NCBI GenBank assembly: GCA_035235625.1
Contig: CP141146.1
Span: 12,642,501-12,706,500, forward strand
From: Saururus chinensis
Lineage: Eukaryota; Streptophyta; Magnoliopsida; Piperales; Saururaceae
Length of the DNA: 64,000 nt
Direction: 5' to 3'
Shown here: positions 46,386-58,025 of the stretch, one piece after another
Position numbering within the stretch: position 1 is the first letter of the stretch
Layout of the letters: each line of letters starts with the position of its first letter
Program-made: the position numbers and the translations under genes
Notes under the pieces: generated by a model
The model's database searches: none
Told to the model about the DNA's origin: nothing
What the model saw: only the letters and a program-made list of their open reading frames with translations

Positions 46386-46800
46386 TTACAAAAGTTTTCT
46401 CCAAAACCTACCTGCACAAGCGAGCATCCTCGCCGTTTCTCCAGTTGATGATGTCAATTCTCCTGCCATTCTGTTTGAATAAGAAAAGGGGAATAAGCAA
46501 AGGAAGAAGAATGCCAAGGACGAGTTTATGAAGCCCGAGGAAAAGATGCAGGGTGACAGGTGTACAGGAAGTATGCTTGGTAGCCAGAGTATAGTAAGAG
46601 GTGGGCTAAGATGCAAACAAGGAAGAACACTCATGTGGATTGGGGGGCAGGCGCGATTGATGCCTTTATTGAAGGTAACATACCCATCCAATATATGTCA
46701 CGGCTTTTCCAATTTGAAATAGCGATTTCAATGGATGGATCCGTTAGGGGTGACGGTAAAAAGGTCAAAAAAAGGCTGCATCGTCAAACACTTGAAATTC
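46386..46800. other. 5' part of the MULE-like element, no gene seen
   Basis: The minus frame 46386-46691 (with MAGELTSSTGETARMLACAG near its end) shows no domain. It could be leader or first-exon sequence of the Ulp1-type gene. Confidence 0.35.
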
Positions 46801-46845
46801 GGAATTCCTTGTATAATGACCTGAAGTTTGGTAAAGTGCTCCTCT

Positions 46846-48412
46846 ATAAGTGAGTGTGTGCATGTGTGACTCAGGCCCACAACATTTGTATATTGACGAG
46901 TAAGAGGTCGTGGGTCTATGCTCATGTTCCTAGACCCTTATGAATGTGTACAGGTTCACCCAAACTTGATTTGCACATGTAGACTAATATGGGATGAACC
47001 TACATCATGGCCCAGCAGTTTTTAGAAGGGAGAAGTGACCGAATTGTCTGAAGACTGCACATCATGCACTTGAAAATAATAGAAAATAAAAATCGACATA
47101 CAATTTGAACACATAGTGTGGTTTTTTGGGATCTCTATGCGAAGTTGTGTGCACCGTTAATCCAGGCTCATCAAGATCTGGTGTCCTAAGGTGACGTTTA
47201 ACCAGCGTATTTGAATTCAACAAAGGGCACCTTATTAAATTAAACCATAGGAGATAGGGGCTTACATGTATCTATTAGAGTCAAATTAAGTTTTTCTTCT
47301 AATCAAATCCTCTGCTTAGCCTCTGAATAGGTTTTTGGATTAGGCTTGTTTAAGATTAATTTTTACTTAATCACCGAATTAGAATGACTAATAGTATAAT
47401 TATAATTAAATTAGGACACTATTGTTAAGAAACCTAGAATCTCTAACCCTCCATCTAAAGGTCAAACAACGGTAAAGATTTGTTACTAAAACCACATCTA
47501 ATTAATGGGTATTTATAACTCAGCCCATTACCCAAATAATTTTAAAAGCCAAAAACCATATGATAATTGAGATAATTGGGTCATTTTATATTTCAAACGA
47601 AAACAAACCCAACACACCTAACAATCCAACGGATTTGAGTTCCTTTTGTTGAACCACATAAGCATCTACCTGGGTAGTTGATGGGAGGCATCGTACATTA
47701 AAGATGTCATAGTCAACAGAGGCGAAGGAGATGAAGAGGGATGGGATATGAGGTCGCAGAGGCAAGGACGTCAAAGAGGAAGTTTCAGGTAAGGGCTACT
47801 ATCATTTCATGCTGATCCGCCCGTATAAAATTCACCAATAAGTAGGTGAACATGTGACATTATTAGTAAATTCTATGAAGATAGTTGGATGTACAATGAT
47901 TTAAGGGATTTAGGGTGAAAGTTGGACTAGAGGGGTAAACAAAAGATTAGGGTTTTAGGAGAATTTCTAATTTTTAACTTCTAAAATTTACTTTTCCATT
48001 AATTTTTAACTTACATATTTATACTTTATAGACTCCCATAGAACCCTAGTCAAGAGACTTAAATTTCCTAATCATAATGAGCCTAACATCAGCCTAAGCC
48101 CTATAGCAATAAATAGAAATAATTTAAAATAAATTAATTACTCAACAACTTTTAATAACTTAACTCTAATACTTAAGCGGACTTGGAAGGGGAGCTCACC
48201 CTTCTGTCATAACAAATTTATTGAAATTTTCGTTAATTACATTTTTTTTGCTTATGTGTGCAATTTGCACATTATTGCAAGCAGTCACGTAGCATTCTCA
48301 AAAACAATTTATTCCCGCTTTTATATTGCACGTGCAGTTCTTGGTTCTAAAGTAATTTTTAATAAGGAAAAATTGTATAAATAATATTAAAAAAATAAAT
48401 ATTTATTATTTT
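46846..48412. other. AT-rich intergenic region, no feature seen
   Basis: No domain-bearing frame and no clear repeat on either strand. Confidence 0.55.
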
Positions 48413-48687
48413 AAATTATTTTGGGAAATAATTCTCAAGATGGTATTTGTTTTTGCCATGCCCTGTGTGGCTTTTTTTAAATTTTTTTTTATTTTATCCT
48501 TTAAAATGACGAAATCAGTCTTTATACTAAAGGACGAAATAAGTACCCCTCCCCTCCCCTCCCCTCCCTCTTTCTCTCTCTCTCTCCTCATTCTCTCTCT
48601 TCACTCTCTCTCCTCTCTCATTCTCTCCCCTCTCTCTCTTCACTTTCTCTCCTCTCTCTCTCTCTCTATGCACTCTCTCTTGTCTCT

Positions 48688-48718
<31 letters not shown>

Positions 48719-49221
48719 TCACTTTCTCTCTCTTCACTCTCTCCTCTCTCTCTCTTCACTCTACTCTCTCTCTCTCTCTACTCTCTCTCTCTCTCTTCAC
48801 TCTTTCTCTTCTCTCTCTTTTCATTCTCTCTCCTCTCATTCTCTCTCCTCTCTCTCTCTCTACTCTCTCTCTTCACTCTCTCATTCTCTCTTCTATCTCT
48901 CTTCACTCTCTCTCCTCTCTCTCTCTCCTCACTCTCTCCTCTCTCTCTCTCACTCTCACTCTCTCTCTCTCTTCACTCTCTCTCTCTTCTATCTCTCCAC
49001 TCTCTCTCTTCTCTTCTCTTTCTCTTTCTTCACTCTCTCCTCTCTTACTCCACACTCTCTCTCTCTATTCTTTATCTTAAAGAGGAGAGAGAAATAAGAG
49101 AGAGAGAGAGAGAGAAGAGAGAGAAAGTGGAGAGAGTGAAGAAAGAGAAAGTGGAAAGAGGAGAGAAAGTGAGAGGAGAGAGAGAGTGAGGAGAGAAAGT
49201 GAAGAGAGAGAGAGAGAGAGT

Positions 49222-49262
<41 letters not shown>

Positions 49263-49263
49263 T

Positions 49264-49320
<57 letters not shown>

Positions 49321-49659
49321 TGAAGAGAGAGAGAGGAGAGAGAGAGTGAAGAGAGAGAGAGAGGAGAGAGAGTGAAGAGAGAGAGGAGAGAGAGTGAAGA
49401 GAGAGAGAGGAGAGAGAGTAGAGAGAGAGAGGAGAGAGAGTGAAGAGAGAGAGAGGAGAGAGAGGGGAGGGAGGGGAGGGGAGGACGAAATCAGTACACA
49501 GTATTAATTTCGTCCTTCTATAGTACAAAAACTGAGAGGGACAAAATCAATATTGTATACTGATTTCGTCCTTCTATAGTACATAGGCGCCAGCTGCATG
49601 GCTAGCGCCTACGTGGCAAAAACGAACACCATTTTAGGAATTATTTCCCAAAATAATTT
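48413..49659. mobile_element. Foldback element with giant CT/GA arms
   Basis: The left end AAATTATTTTGGGAAATAAT, then TCTCAAGATGGTATTTGTTT, is mirrored at the right by the inverse (ATTTTAGGAATTATTTCCCA, AAATAATTT). Inside, a CT-rich tract (about 48548-49065) faces a GA-rich tract (about 49079-49490), so the single strand could fold into a hairpin of about 1.2 kb. GGACGAAATCAGTA-like words flank the tracts (48510, 48531, 49482, 49508, 49561). The frames 48440-49189 and 48989-49528 encode only Ser/Leu repeats from CT-rich DNA and are not genes. Target duplication unresolved. Confidence 0.8.
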
Positions 49660-51310
49660 AAATCGGCTCATTTATCTAGACCAATCAAAACTCATATGTG
49701 AGTTATTGATGTGTATTTTTAATGTAAAAATATTATTTTTCTTAAAATATCTCACTCAGCCACTGCTTGATCAATTCACTATTTAACAACATATTTTTGG
49801 TATGAGATTTTATTTTGCCCCAAATCATGTGATTTGCTTTTAAATAGAAAGGGGTAAACAAAAATCACAGGGTCAATCGTGTTTTGTGTAAATCTCATCT
49901 AACTAAGATTCAAATACAAATCTCAGTCTTAAAATCACATAGTTCTCAAACACTCAATTTTTTAATACAAATCTCACTTATCCAATAATTTAAAATAATA
50001 GAATTTAATAATCATATATCTAAATTTAAATTAAGGTTACCAAAAACACCCTAAAAGTATTTCATTTGTGTTCAAGATAGACCATGTCGAAGCATGCGGT
50101 CTAAAACATATCTCGTGGATTCTAACTAGGGAGTAGGGGTGGCTAAAATGCAAACTGCCCACGCTTGGCCCAATCCACTGGCCGGCCCGTGGCCCACTAC
50201 CCATCCTCATCCGCACCACTAGCACTCTAATCCCTTCTGCCGCCAAGTTGCTTCCAGCATCCTGGTCCTTACCGGAGACCAGCCTATTTAGCTCGGCGGC
50301 AATCCGGGTCCGAGCGACTTCGGTCTCGGCCTCGTTCGCGGTGCGCTCCAGCTAGGCCTGCGCATCAACTTGGTTGCGAAGTTTTTCACAGCTCTGGCAG
50401 AAGTGGGTGAAGGCTATGCAGTTGCTAGGGGAGTCGAGGGGAAAGTCCTCCCACCTAGGGTCACCACAACGGTGGGGGAAATCCTTTAGTGTGGGCAATT
50501 CTCCTGTGCACTACGACCATCAAGGTGGCGGTCGACCACACGTCAGGCATCGGTCACCTGCTAGGCGTTGTTGAGGAGGTAAATCTCATAGAGGATCTCC
50601 ACACCACTAGAGTCGAAAAAGGCAAGGGTGTCTATGTCAAGATTGGGGACGAGGGAGTCACAGACCTTGGCAGCGACGACAAGACGATTATGCTCGACAT
50701 TGGAGATGCCAATGGACTCTTTGATGGCAAAAGGGGAGAAGCCATGCTGGGATAGGAGGGGATGAGGGGGGTGTAGTCGAACCAAAGGGCAAGGCAGTTG
50801 GAAAGGGAAAATGGAGTCGGGAGGGGGAGAGGGAGGGCTTGGAGGGGGCAAGGAGGAAGCGGAGAGAGGCTTCAACTGTAATTTTGGTGGTAAAGGGTGT
50901 GGAAGTAGCGGAGGAAAGGTGATGGCGGGCGAGGAGGAGGGAGGTGGTGTGGCTAGTGGGAGCAGCCACGAGCATGTGGCTCAAAGCTTTTGGGGAGTGA
51001 GCCTAGCTGGCTGGCATGGCCCACAACCCATCTTAAGGGGTCACAGGCTGGGCTGGGTCAGGCTCTCCCTCCCCCACTAGACTGGGGCCAGCACAGCTCG
51101 CCCCTTAAGGGGGGCACAACGGGCCTGAGATGGGTGGTTGCCACTCCTACTAGGGTTGTGCTCAGCTTGTCCCAGTCTGGCACCAGCCTGCTAAAGGGAC
51201 ATCATCATACCAAATTAAAAATAGTGAAGAAGCTTTCTCACCAATTGGAAGAAATATACTTAGTTAGAGGAGGCAAGGAATGGGCATGACCTAGGCCAGT
51301 GATACACATG
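49660..51310. other. Intergenic, with a GC-rich patch
   Basis: 49660-50140 is AT-rich with no feature. At 50150-51300 GC-rich DNA has overlapping frames. The minus frame 50561-50875 has a low-complexity Pro/Ser start, then a protein-like stretch (ESIGISNVEHNRLVVAAKVC, DSLVPNLDIDTLAFFDSSGV) that I do not recognise; it may be a captured exon. No complete gene is supported. Confidence 0.45.
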
Positions 51311-51315
51311 GGTTG

Positions 51316-54300
51316 TGTCACGCCCTAGCTCAGCTCGACCTGAGCTGAAACCGGTCTAAGGACCAGTCAGCGCGCAGGGTCGATAGAATTTAACGAATTA
51401 TTATATTGCGGAAGACTTAGCCCTTCTAAAAAGCGATTCAACTAACGGAGTAACGTACCTTACGTCCTTCGAGCAAGAGAAATAAGGATAACAAAGAGGA
51501 TAATACGCTATCATAATCCTCACACAAACCCAATCTCTAGAGCAGACACACGGCTCGAATCAGAAAAGTTTAGACAAGTCTAAGAACAACAGGTAAATGT
51601 GGGCATAATACATAATCCACCGTATGATATTCTTTAATATCAACTATGAGAAAATCAAAAAATAAAATATCATAAGAACGCCATGAAAGTAATCCCACGA
51701 GTTCCCATGTCGTCCCTCATATAAGGTGTCCTGTACGTCGCACCGTGCAGCCCCAAAATAAATCACAAAAGAGGGGTGAGTACAAAACTCGGTAATGGTT
51801 TGAAAGCGATAACATTAATCAGAAAATCATCACGACACAATATCATGTTAATTCAGATCCATAAGTGCCATGGTATACCATTTTCTGATCATCTTCTTAC
51901 TAAACCCCTACTTATCAATAAGTAAAAGAACTAGCATGCATATAACACATATATCAAGTTAAGGCATAAATAATCATGTTATAACTTAACATTCATCCTG
52001 CATAGGTAGTGATCCTTATCCAATCATAATCAAACATAATATCACACATAATCCGCATGAGAAGTGTCTTTCACACACTTTCTGATCATGTGACCATATT
52101 ACATAAATCTGCATAATAGTGTCTCAATCACACAATTTAAATCATTCATTCATATCACATAAACCTGCATAATAGTGTATCAATCACACAATTCAGATCA
52201 TGCATTCATATCACATCCATTCTGTAGCTCATTCACTCTGCACAAAAAACGTGTCAAACACATGATACATAATCATGCATAATCAATCATATCAACATGT
52301 GTCACATTATCCCTACACAACCTGTGCAATCCTAGGCATAATATAATCTCATACACATACATCATCAACAAATGGTTAATGCCTTCATCAATGAGTGAAT
52401 ACAATCATTATCACACATGTTGGACATAGTCAAGGCCACACAAACAGGACATAGTCCGATTTCCACACAAAAAATATAAAGTGTCGGGGTAGTCAGCCCC
52501 TAAGTCTGCTCGCCCTGGACAAACCTAACCAAGAAATGTCTGAATCTCACACAGAGAATTTAGAGCAGGTGTGTCCGCCCTAAAATATCTTCTCCGGTGG
52601 GAAGAGTTTGAATTCCACACAGGAAACCTAGGACATGTGGTAGCCGATGCATAAAGACATACCACTCTGGATTCTCAGGGTCCAGATGATTATCTCAATA
52701 AATCCCAACCGCAAGACAAGTACACAACTTGTCCCCACATAACTCAAGTCGACTCAACCCGGGGAGTATACATGTTCCACATAGGAACTCAAATCGAAAT
52801 CATGTCCTTTCGGACTAACTAAGTTCCGATTAAGCCAATGATCGATTAATCCGACATGCAATCTCATATCATTTCATATAATCGATCAACCACGGCTAAC
52901 CATCAATAAATTCTCATTCATGAAGTCTGTTTCATAGTGCATGCAACATGATACATATGTGACCAATCTCTACATGAGTTCCAACACATGGAATGTGTTC
53001 CCATCAGTCCCCACATTCATCATATTCTATCCTAAACAACCATAATTTCACAATAAATTCCCCACATGTGTGTGTTCATACATTCCTAAGCACATGACCA
53101 TGCTTTGACAATAGCTTGCAAGGCAATACACACATGCTTTGATAAAATCTAAACATAACTATTTACTAAAATCATGGGGAAATCCATTCAAAACCATCAT
53201 TTCAATCAAGTGAAGTCTAATGCTCAACTCCTACAAGCATATTTAATCTACGCATGAAACTAAAGCATAGTATCACCATTTACCCACAATTTATTCATAC
53301 AATAAAAAGACACATTAATTCATTGTCATACAATAAACTTGCTGGAAAGATGCTTAAATATAAGAAACTCATCAACTGTAGATTCAAGATAAATCATACT
53401 AACATGTCTAACCATCAACATGTAACTCCACATAATACTTACACATGCTCCATAACTCCCAACATAAATAGCATACCTTCCCACTAGCTTATTATAATTC
53501 AGATCAACCCACGTGAGCATGAAAAATGATATTTGGGAAAAGAAATATCAAAATAAACATAGGAAATAAAATGGGCAGAATCTATTGTGTAGATCGATCG
53601 GAATTCAAGGCCATTCAATCGGTTGGCTCAAAATCAGCCGGTAATGCCATTTTGCCGATCGATCACCATAAGGGCAGGTCTGATTCGTCTTCTTCATTTT
53701 GAAAATCAAACCAAGACACCATCAATCGAACTTAAACCTCCATTCAAAGCCTCAAACATCATAAAAATCTAATCAAGCCTTCCAAGATGCTAAATCTACC
53801 GATTATCAGTCAAAGCCCTAAGAAATTAATACAAAAGATTATATTTTTACTAATCTACTATTAGAGCACTAAACATGGAATCCATTCAAGAAAATACATC
53901 AAAAACGAGGATTTGAAACACAGCAAGCTTGCGGATTAAACTCATTACCTTTCACTTCTTTTAGGGTCGGAATAGCTCCTTAATCTCCTCTGAAACATAC
54001 CCAAAAAAGTAATTTTTGTTAATAACCACCTAAATCCGATTTAGAACTTAAAAATCAATAGAAAAATATTAGATCTAAAGCTTTAGGGACTCAAAAACGA
54101 AAATTTGAAAGCTAGGGTTTGAAGTAGAGATGCAAATCAGTGACTTAATGGCTTGAAAACGAGATTAATCAATGGAGAAATATGAGATTAGAAGAAGTTT
54201 ATGAAAAACCCTAATGATTAAGGAAAGATTAGGAAAATCTCACCTCAAATCACTTTCCACTTTAGGCTAATGGGGATTACACTTCTTGATCCCAGGCTCA

Positions 54301-54760
54301 GCCCTTTTCCCAAACGGGGAAGAGGTCAGCCCTTTCCTTTTATAGTAAAGAAGGGGTTAAACCTAATAAAAAAATGAGGGTATAAATAATATTCTTAACT
54401 AAAAGTAGGTAATTTAGCTATTTAAACCCTAATTAAGACCAGAAAAATTCTGAAAATTTTCTAATGACTTGTTTTAATGTCAAAGATGTTTTGGACTAAA
54501 AATCCCAAATTCGACCCTAATTTTTCTAATAACTTGTTAAACCCTAATTTTTTGAAAAATTAAGAAAATACCAAAAATTCACAAATGACTTAAATTCACT
54601 TAAAACTCATAAATATGAAACTAGTTTTAATTAAAACCTTTGGAAACCACTTTTATTTCAAAAATCCTCGAAATTAATCAGAAATAGCTTAAACCACAAG
54701 ATGACCATTAAATAATAAATAAAATTGAATGTAAACCGGTTCTAGATAAGAATTCTTACA
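51316..54760 (-). mobile_element. Intact long solo LTR (copy B)
   Basis: The 3445-bp unit begins TGTCACGCCCTAGCTCAG on the plus strand and ends AGATAAGAATTCTTACA. GGTTG is duplicated at 51311-51315 and 54761-54765. Transcription sense is minus, because the TATA box lies near the right end and the sequence aligns with copy A in inverted orientation. There is no coding region. With TG...CA ends and a perfect 5-bp duplication it is a textbook solo LTR, unusually long. Confidence 0.9.
54336..54345 (-). promoter_or_regulatory. TATA box of LTR copy B
   Basis: CTATAAAAGG on the minus strand, about 415 nt from the U3 end at 54760. This makes U3 short and leaves about 3 kb of transcribed R-U5 or leader. 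Confidence 0.6.
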
Positions 54761-55319
54761 GGTTGGGTCAGCCCCTACGTGAAAAAAGTTGATCCTTCGC
54801 GGACCGGCATGTCAAAAATTTTAAAATAAAGAACTTATTATGTAAATCTTAAAGAGGTAAAAAAAAATTATGTGCTAAGACGGCAAGCGCAAGATAAGTG
54901 TGTTTTATTTTTAATTTTAATATAAGTAGTTTGTTGGCTCTTTTTTCTAGCTAAACAAATTATGTCAAAATGTGGCATTCATATTATGAGTTATTTTTGT
55001 AGGTTCTGCTACATGTCTCCTTTCAAGGGTAAATGTGACACCCAAACAATCGATCAAAGCATGAGTAATCAAGCAATTTACCAAACTTCAAATATTGTGT
55101 TAAGAATTCTAATTTTTAAATGTTTTCAGAATAAATTTTTATTTCTCAGCTTTGCTCCTTTTTAGGACTTATTTGCCCTCAATGTTACATATGTCGTATG
55201 TTTAATGCGGCATTAAATGGGCGCATTTCACTATATTGACAAATAGTGCATGACAACAAGTTCGTTTGCATTGGCATCTACCTCTCACCCCTATAATTCT
55301 TTTGGTCCGCCAATAGTGT

Positions 55320-55580
55320 TAAATGATTTAACAACTGTGTTTAAATATTTTAACACTTTTGTTAAATTATTTTAATACATTGTTAGAACGATTTAGCATT
55401 GTATTAAAATATTTTGACAATGTTGTCAAATCATTTTAAGAATGTTTCAATTTTTTTAAAAATTATTTGTGAAAATAATTTAAGTGTTGAAATGTTTTGA
55501 CATTTTTGTTAAAACAATTTAACAGTGTTTACACATTTTGACCCTTTTGTCAAATTGTCTTAATATTAATATTAAAACAT
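55320..55580. repeat. TTTTAACA motif array in the derivative element
   Basis: Words such as AATGATTTAACAACTGTGTT, AAATATTTTAACACTTTTGT, GTATTAAAATATTTTGACAA and GTTTACACATTTTGACCCTT recur, as in the arrays of the 40.5-kb element. Confidence 0.7.
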
Positions 55581-56028
55581 TTGGTATTGTATATGAGGCA
55601 ATGCATGCCCAATGCTATACTGCTATATGAGGAAGTGCTCGTCATCCTGAAAGAATGTTGAGTGTTATGGTCATCTAAATTGGTGCATAAAATCACTTTA
55701 ATATATAGTAATGATTTTAAATGTTTAGTTTACAAATAAGGAAGTGCATATATAGTACTACACTCCTATATGAGGAAGCGTCTATTATCCAAGAAAACCC
55801 TATCATCCAAAAAGCCTACATAGTGTTATGATTGTGGATGTTAGATACTTATATATATTAATATAACTTTTCGTATTTATGGAATCACTCTTGTAAACAT
55901 TGATGATTATAGATGCTAAATTGTCATATATATTAATATAAAATTTTAATACATAAGTTTCTATATTTATTCTTGAAATATCAAAATGTTAACCAATTGA
56001 TCATACACTCTTGCACATCCCTCAACAG

Positions 56029-56600
56029 GCATTTAGTTAGCACAAGGTAGGAAGCTATGGTATGTGTTCAAATATCAAAACGTTTTAACCCATATGAAAC
56101 ATCTTAACCAAATTAGCCAAAAGTTTTAAGCAAATCCCCAATAGACCCTTAGTTTGCATTGGGTAAGAGATTATAATATATGTTTAAATTTCAAAATGTT
56201 TTAACACATGTTAAAATGTTTTAACTATATTGGTCAAATTTTTTAACCACATCACACAACATACCCTTAGTTAGCACAGGGTAAAAGGCTATATGATATG
56301 TGTTTAAATGTCAAAATCTTTTAACCACATCCTACGACAAGCCCTTAGTTAATACAGGGTAAGAAGCTATTATATATATTTAAATGTCAAAATACTTTAA
56401 CATATATATATATATATATATATATATTAACCACATTAATCAAGCGTTTTAATAACATCCCGTGGCATGCCATTAGCTAAGATAAGATAGGAAGTTATAA
56501 TATATATTTAAATATCAAAACGTTTTAATCATATTGGTCAAACGTTGTAACCACATCTCTCGACAAACCCTTAGCATGCTGTAAGTGTAAGCATTGGGCA
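56029..56600. repeat. Tandem repeat of 75-130 bp units
   Basis: The unit lead word, CCCTTAGTTAGCACAGGGTA or a variant followed by AGAAGCTAT, appears near 56029, 56148, 56268, 56341, 56468 and 56567. Each is followed by TGTTTAAATGTCAAAATGTT, a TTTTAACCACAT block and a CGACAAGCCC-like junction. A (TA)n microsatellite (56402-56429) has expanded inside one unit. Confidence 0.8.
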
Positions 56601-57009
56601 CCTCCAATGAGAACATCATCAAGCAAGACTTGAGAAGTGATGGCCTCATTCTTGACACCAAAGAGAGCTTTGATAGATCAATCAGGCTATATAAGTGAAA
56701 AACTTCTCAACAATTTTGACTAAATAGAGGAAGCAGAGGAGTGGAGTGCGAAAGTGTTGTCGTTGTCAACACTGCCAATTCTTCTTATGAAGAGAAGAAG
56801 CCACGGTGGGAAAGAGGTAAAGGATAAAGAGAATGGTTGCTAAAAAGTTATTCAAAAGCTTTGGAGAAGACATTGTCAAAATCAACGGTGGGAGACGTGA
56901 GGGTGAGGGCAAAAATGTAAAAGAAAAAGACGAATATGTGAGAAAAAATTCTCTAAAAAAACAAAAAATATAATTTGTCCAACAATGACCTACATTTTGG
57001 TAAAACCTT

Positions 57010-58025
57010 AAAAGTAATTATTATTATAAAAATATATATGTCAATCTCAAGAAGTAAAGCATGTCCAATCAAAATAATCTAGATCAAAGAAATGAATCTT
57101 ATATAAATTCAAAACAATCTACTTTTTATATACCCAAGCTCATATGCTCATGTTCACCATTGAACATTTTTCATACCATTAAAATTTTATTAGGCTTAAA
57201 TCAACTCAATGTCATGCCATAAGCCTGAACTCATTAACCTTTTCTACAATCAAGCCCAAACTCATGTTAAATTTTTCCATGCAATTAAAACCTTATTGGA
57301 CTCAAAACAAACTCAGACATCATGTAAAGTAACCCTCCCAAGTACCACCCACTTTAAACCACTCCCCCTGGACCACATTAATAAGAACCATTTGGGTGTG
57401 TCACTCCCACTTTATAAATACTCCACCTGGCCTACATTGATACCTCTATTTAATTTTTAAAATAAATTAAAATCAATTTATTTTAAATAATCAAATGATA
57501 CTATTAAAATGGGATAAAAGTAATGAAGAAGACCTGTGCCTTCCTACTGTGAAGATAATGAACAAGACCGGGCTATTCTATGAAATTGCTCAAAGAGTGA
57601 ACACATTTGGTAACCTAGTGTGGTCACTATCGAGTTGCAACGTGTTAACGAGCTACACAATTATTGTGATCGATAAATGAAATGTAAATATATCCCGCCA
57701 GTCAAATAGGAGCTTAAGAGTGTAATCTTAAAAATAATAAAAAACTTTAGCTTGACAATGATTTGGAAATCCAGACAAGGGGGTCCCCGTTGTCCTTGCA
57801 GCTTAATACGGGTCAGCATATCCATAGCTGAAGAGGAAAGACAACTATATTCACCTCTTCGACAGGTGCCCGTAACCATACCTACCTTTTTTTTTTGGCT
57901 AAAACATACCTACCTATTTAGTAATGTTTTTGGCAAAATAAAATTACTGATTCTGATATGGAAAGAAAACATTTATCTATTTCCTTGAGACGAATTTGAT
58001 CAGTACATTACTCTAATGCAAAGCT
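57010..58025. other. Intergenic and probable 3' UTR of the SR gene
   Basis: 57010-57700 is AT-rich without gene evidence. The 150-300 nt next to 58026 probably include the 3' UTR of the SR splicing factor gene on the minus strand. Frames at 57661-57879 and 57752-57988 have no domain. Confidence 0.5.

Larger units (their letters stand above)
40471..46840 (-). mobile_element. MULE-like element with Ulp1-type gene
   Basis: Inverted ends: 40471-40510 (AAGGTTTTACCAAACTTCAG, then GTCGTTGTGTAAGGAATTCC) face 46801-46840 (GGAATTCCTTGTATAATGAC, then CTGAAGTTTGGTAAAG). Between them the minus strand carries remnants of a transposon gene with a plant-mobile-domain-like N-terminal part and a Ulp1/C48 protease part, as in Ulp1-carrying plant MULEs (Kaonashi-type). 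Flanking this gene are arrays of AAAATGTTTTAAC-type motifs. No MuDR transposase was seen, and a 9-bp target duplication could not be confirmed, so superfamily assignment rests on the Ulp1 gene. A short derivative is at 55071-57009. Confidence 0.6.
55071..57009. mobile_element. Short derivative of the MULE-like element
   Basis: It starts AAGCAATTTACCAAACTTCA, AATATTGTGTTAAGAATTCT, close to the left end of the 40.5-kb element, and ends CCTACATTTTGGTAAAACCTT, the inverse of the same end. About 1.94 kb, with no Ulp1 gene. The interior is motif arrays (55320-55580) and a tandem repeat (56029-56580). Flanks GAGTAATCA and AAGTAATTA are similar but do not fit the ends exactly, so the 9-bp duplication is unproven. 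Confidence 0.6.

Noticed and set aside
48440-49528. Long open frames on both strands (249 and 179 codons) rich in Ser/Leu
   Set aside because: They are translations of the CT-rich and GA-rich arms of the foldback element; no stop codons arise because of composition. No domain.
40471-57009. A single 16.5-kb element bounded by the outermost matching ends
   Set aside because: There are four related ends in the order direct, inverted, direct, inverted, which fits two separate elements better than one.
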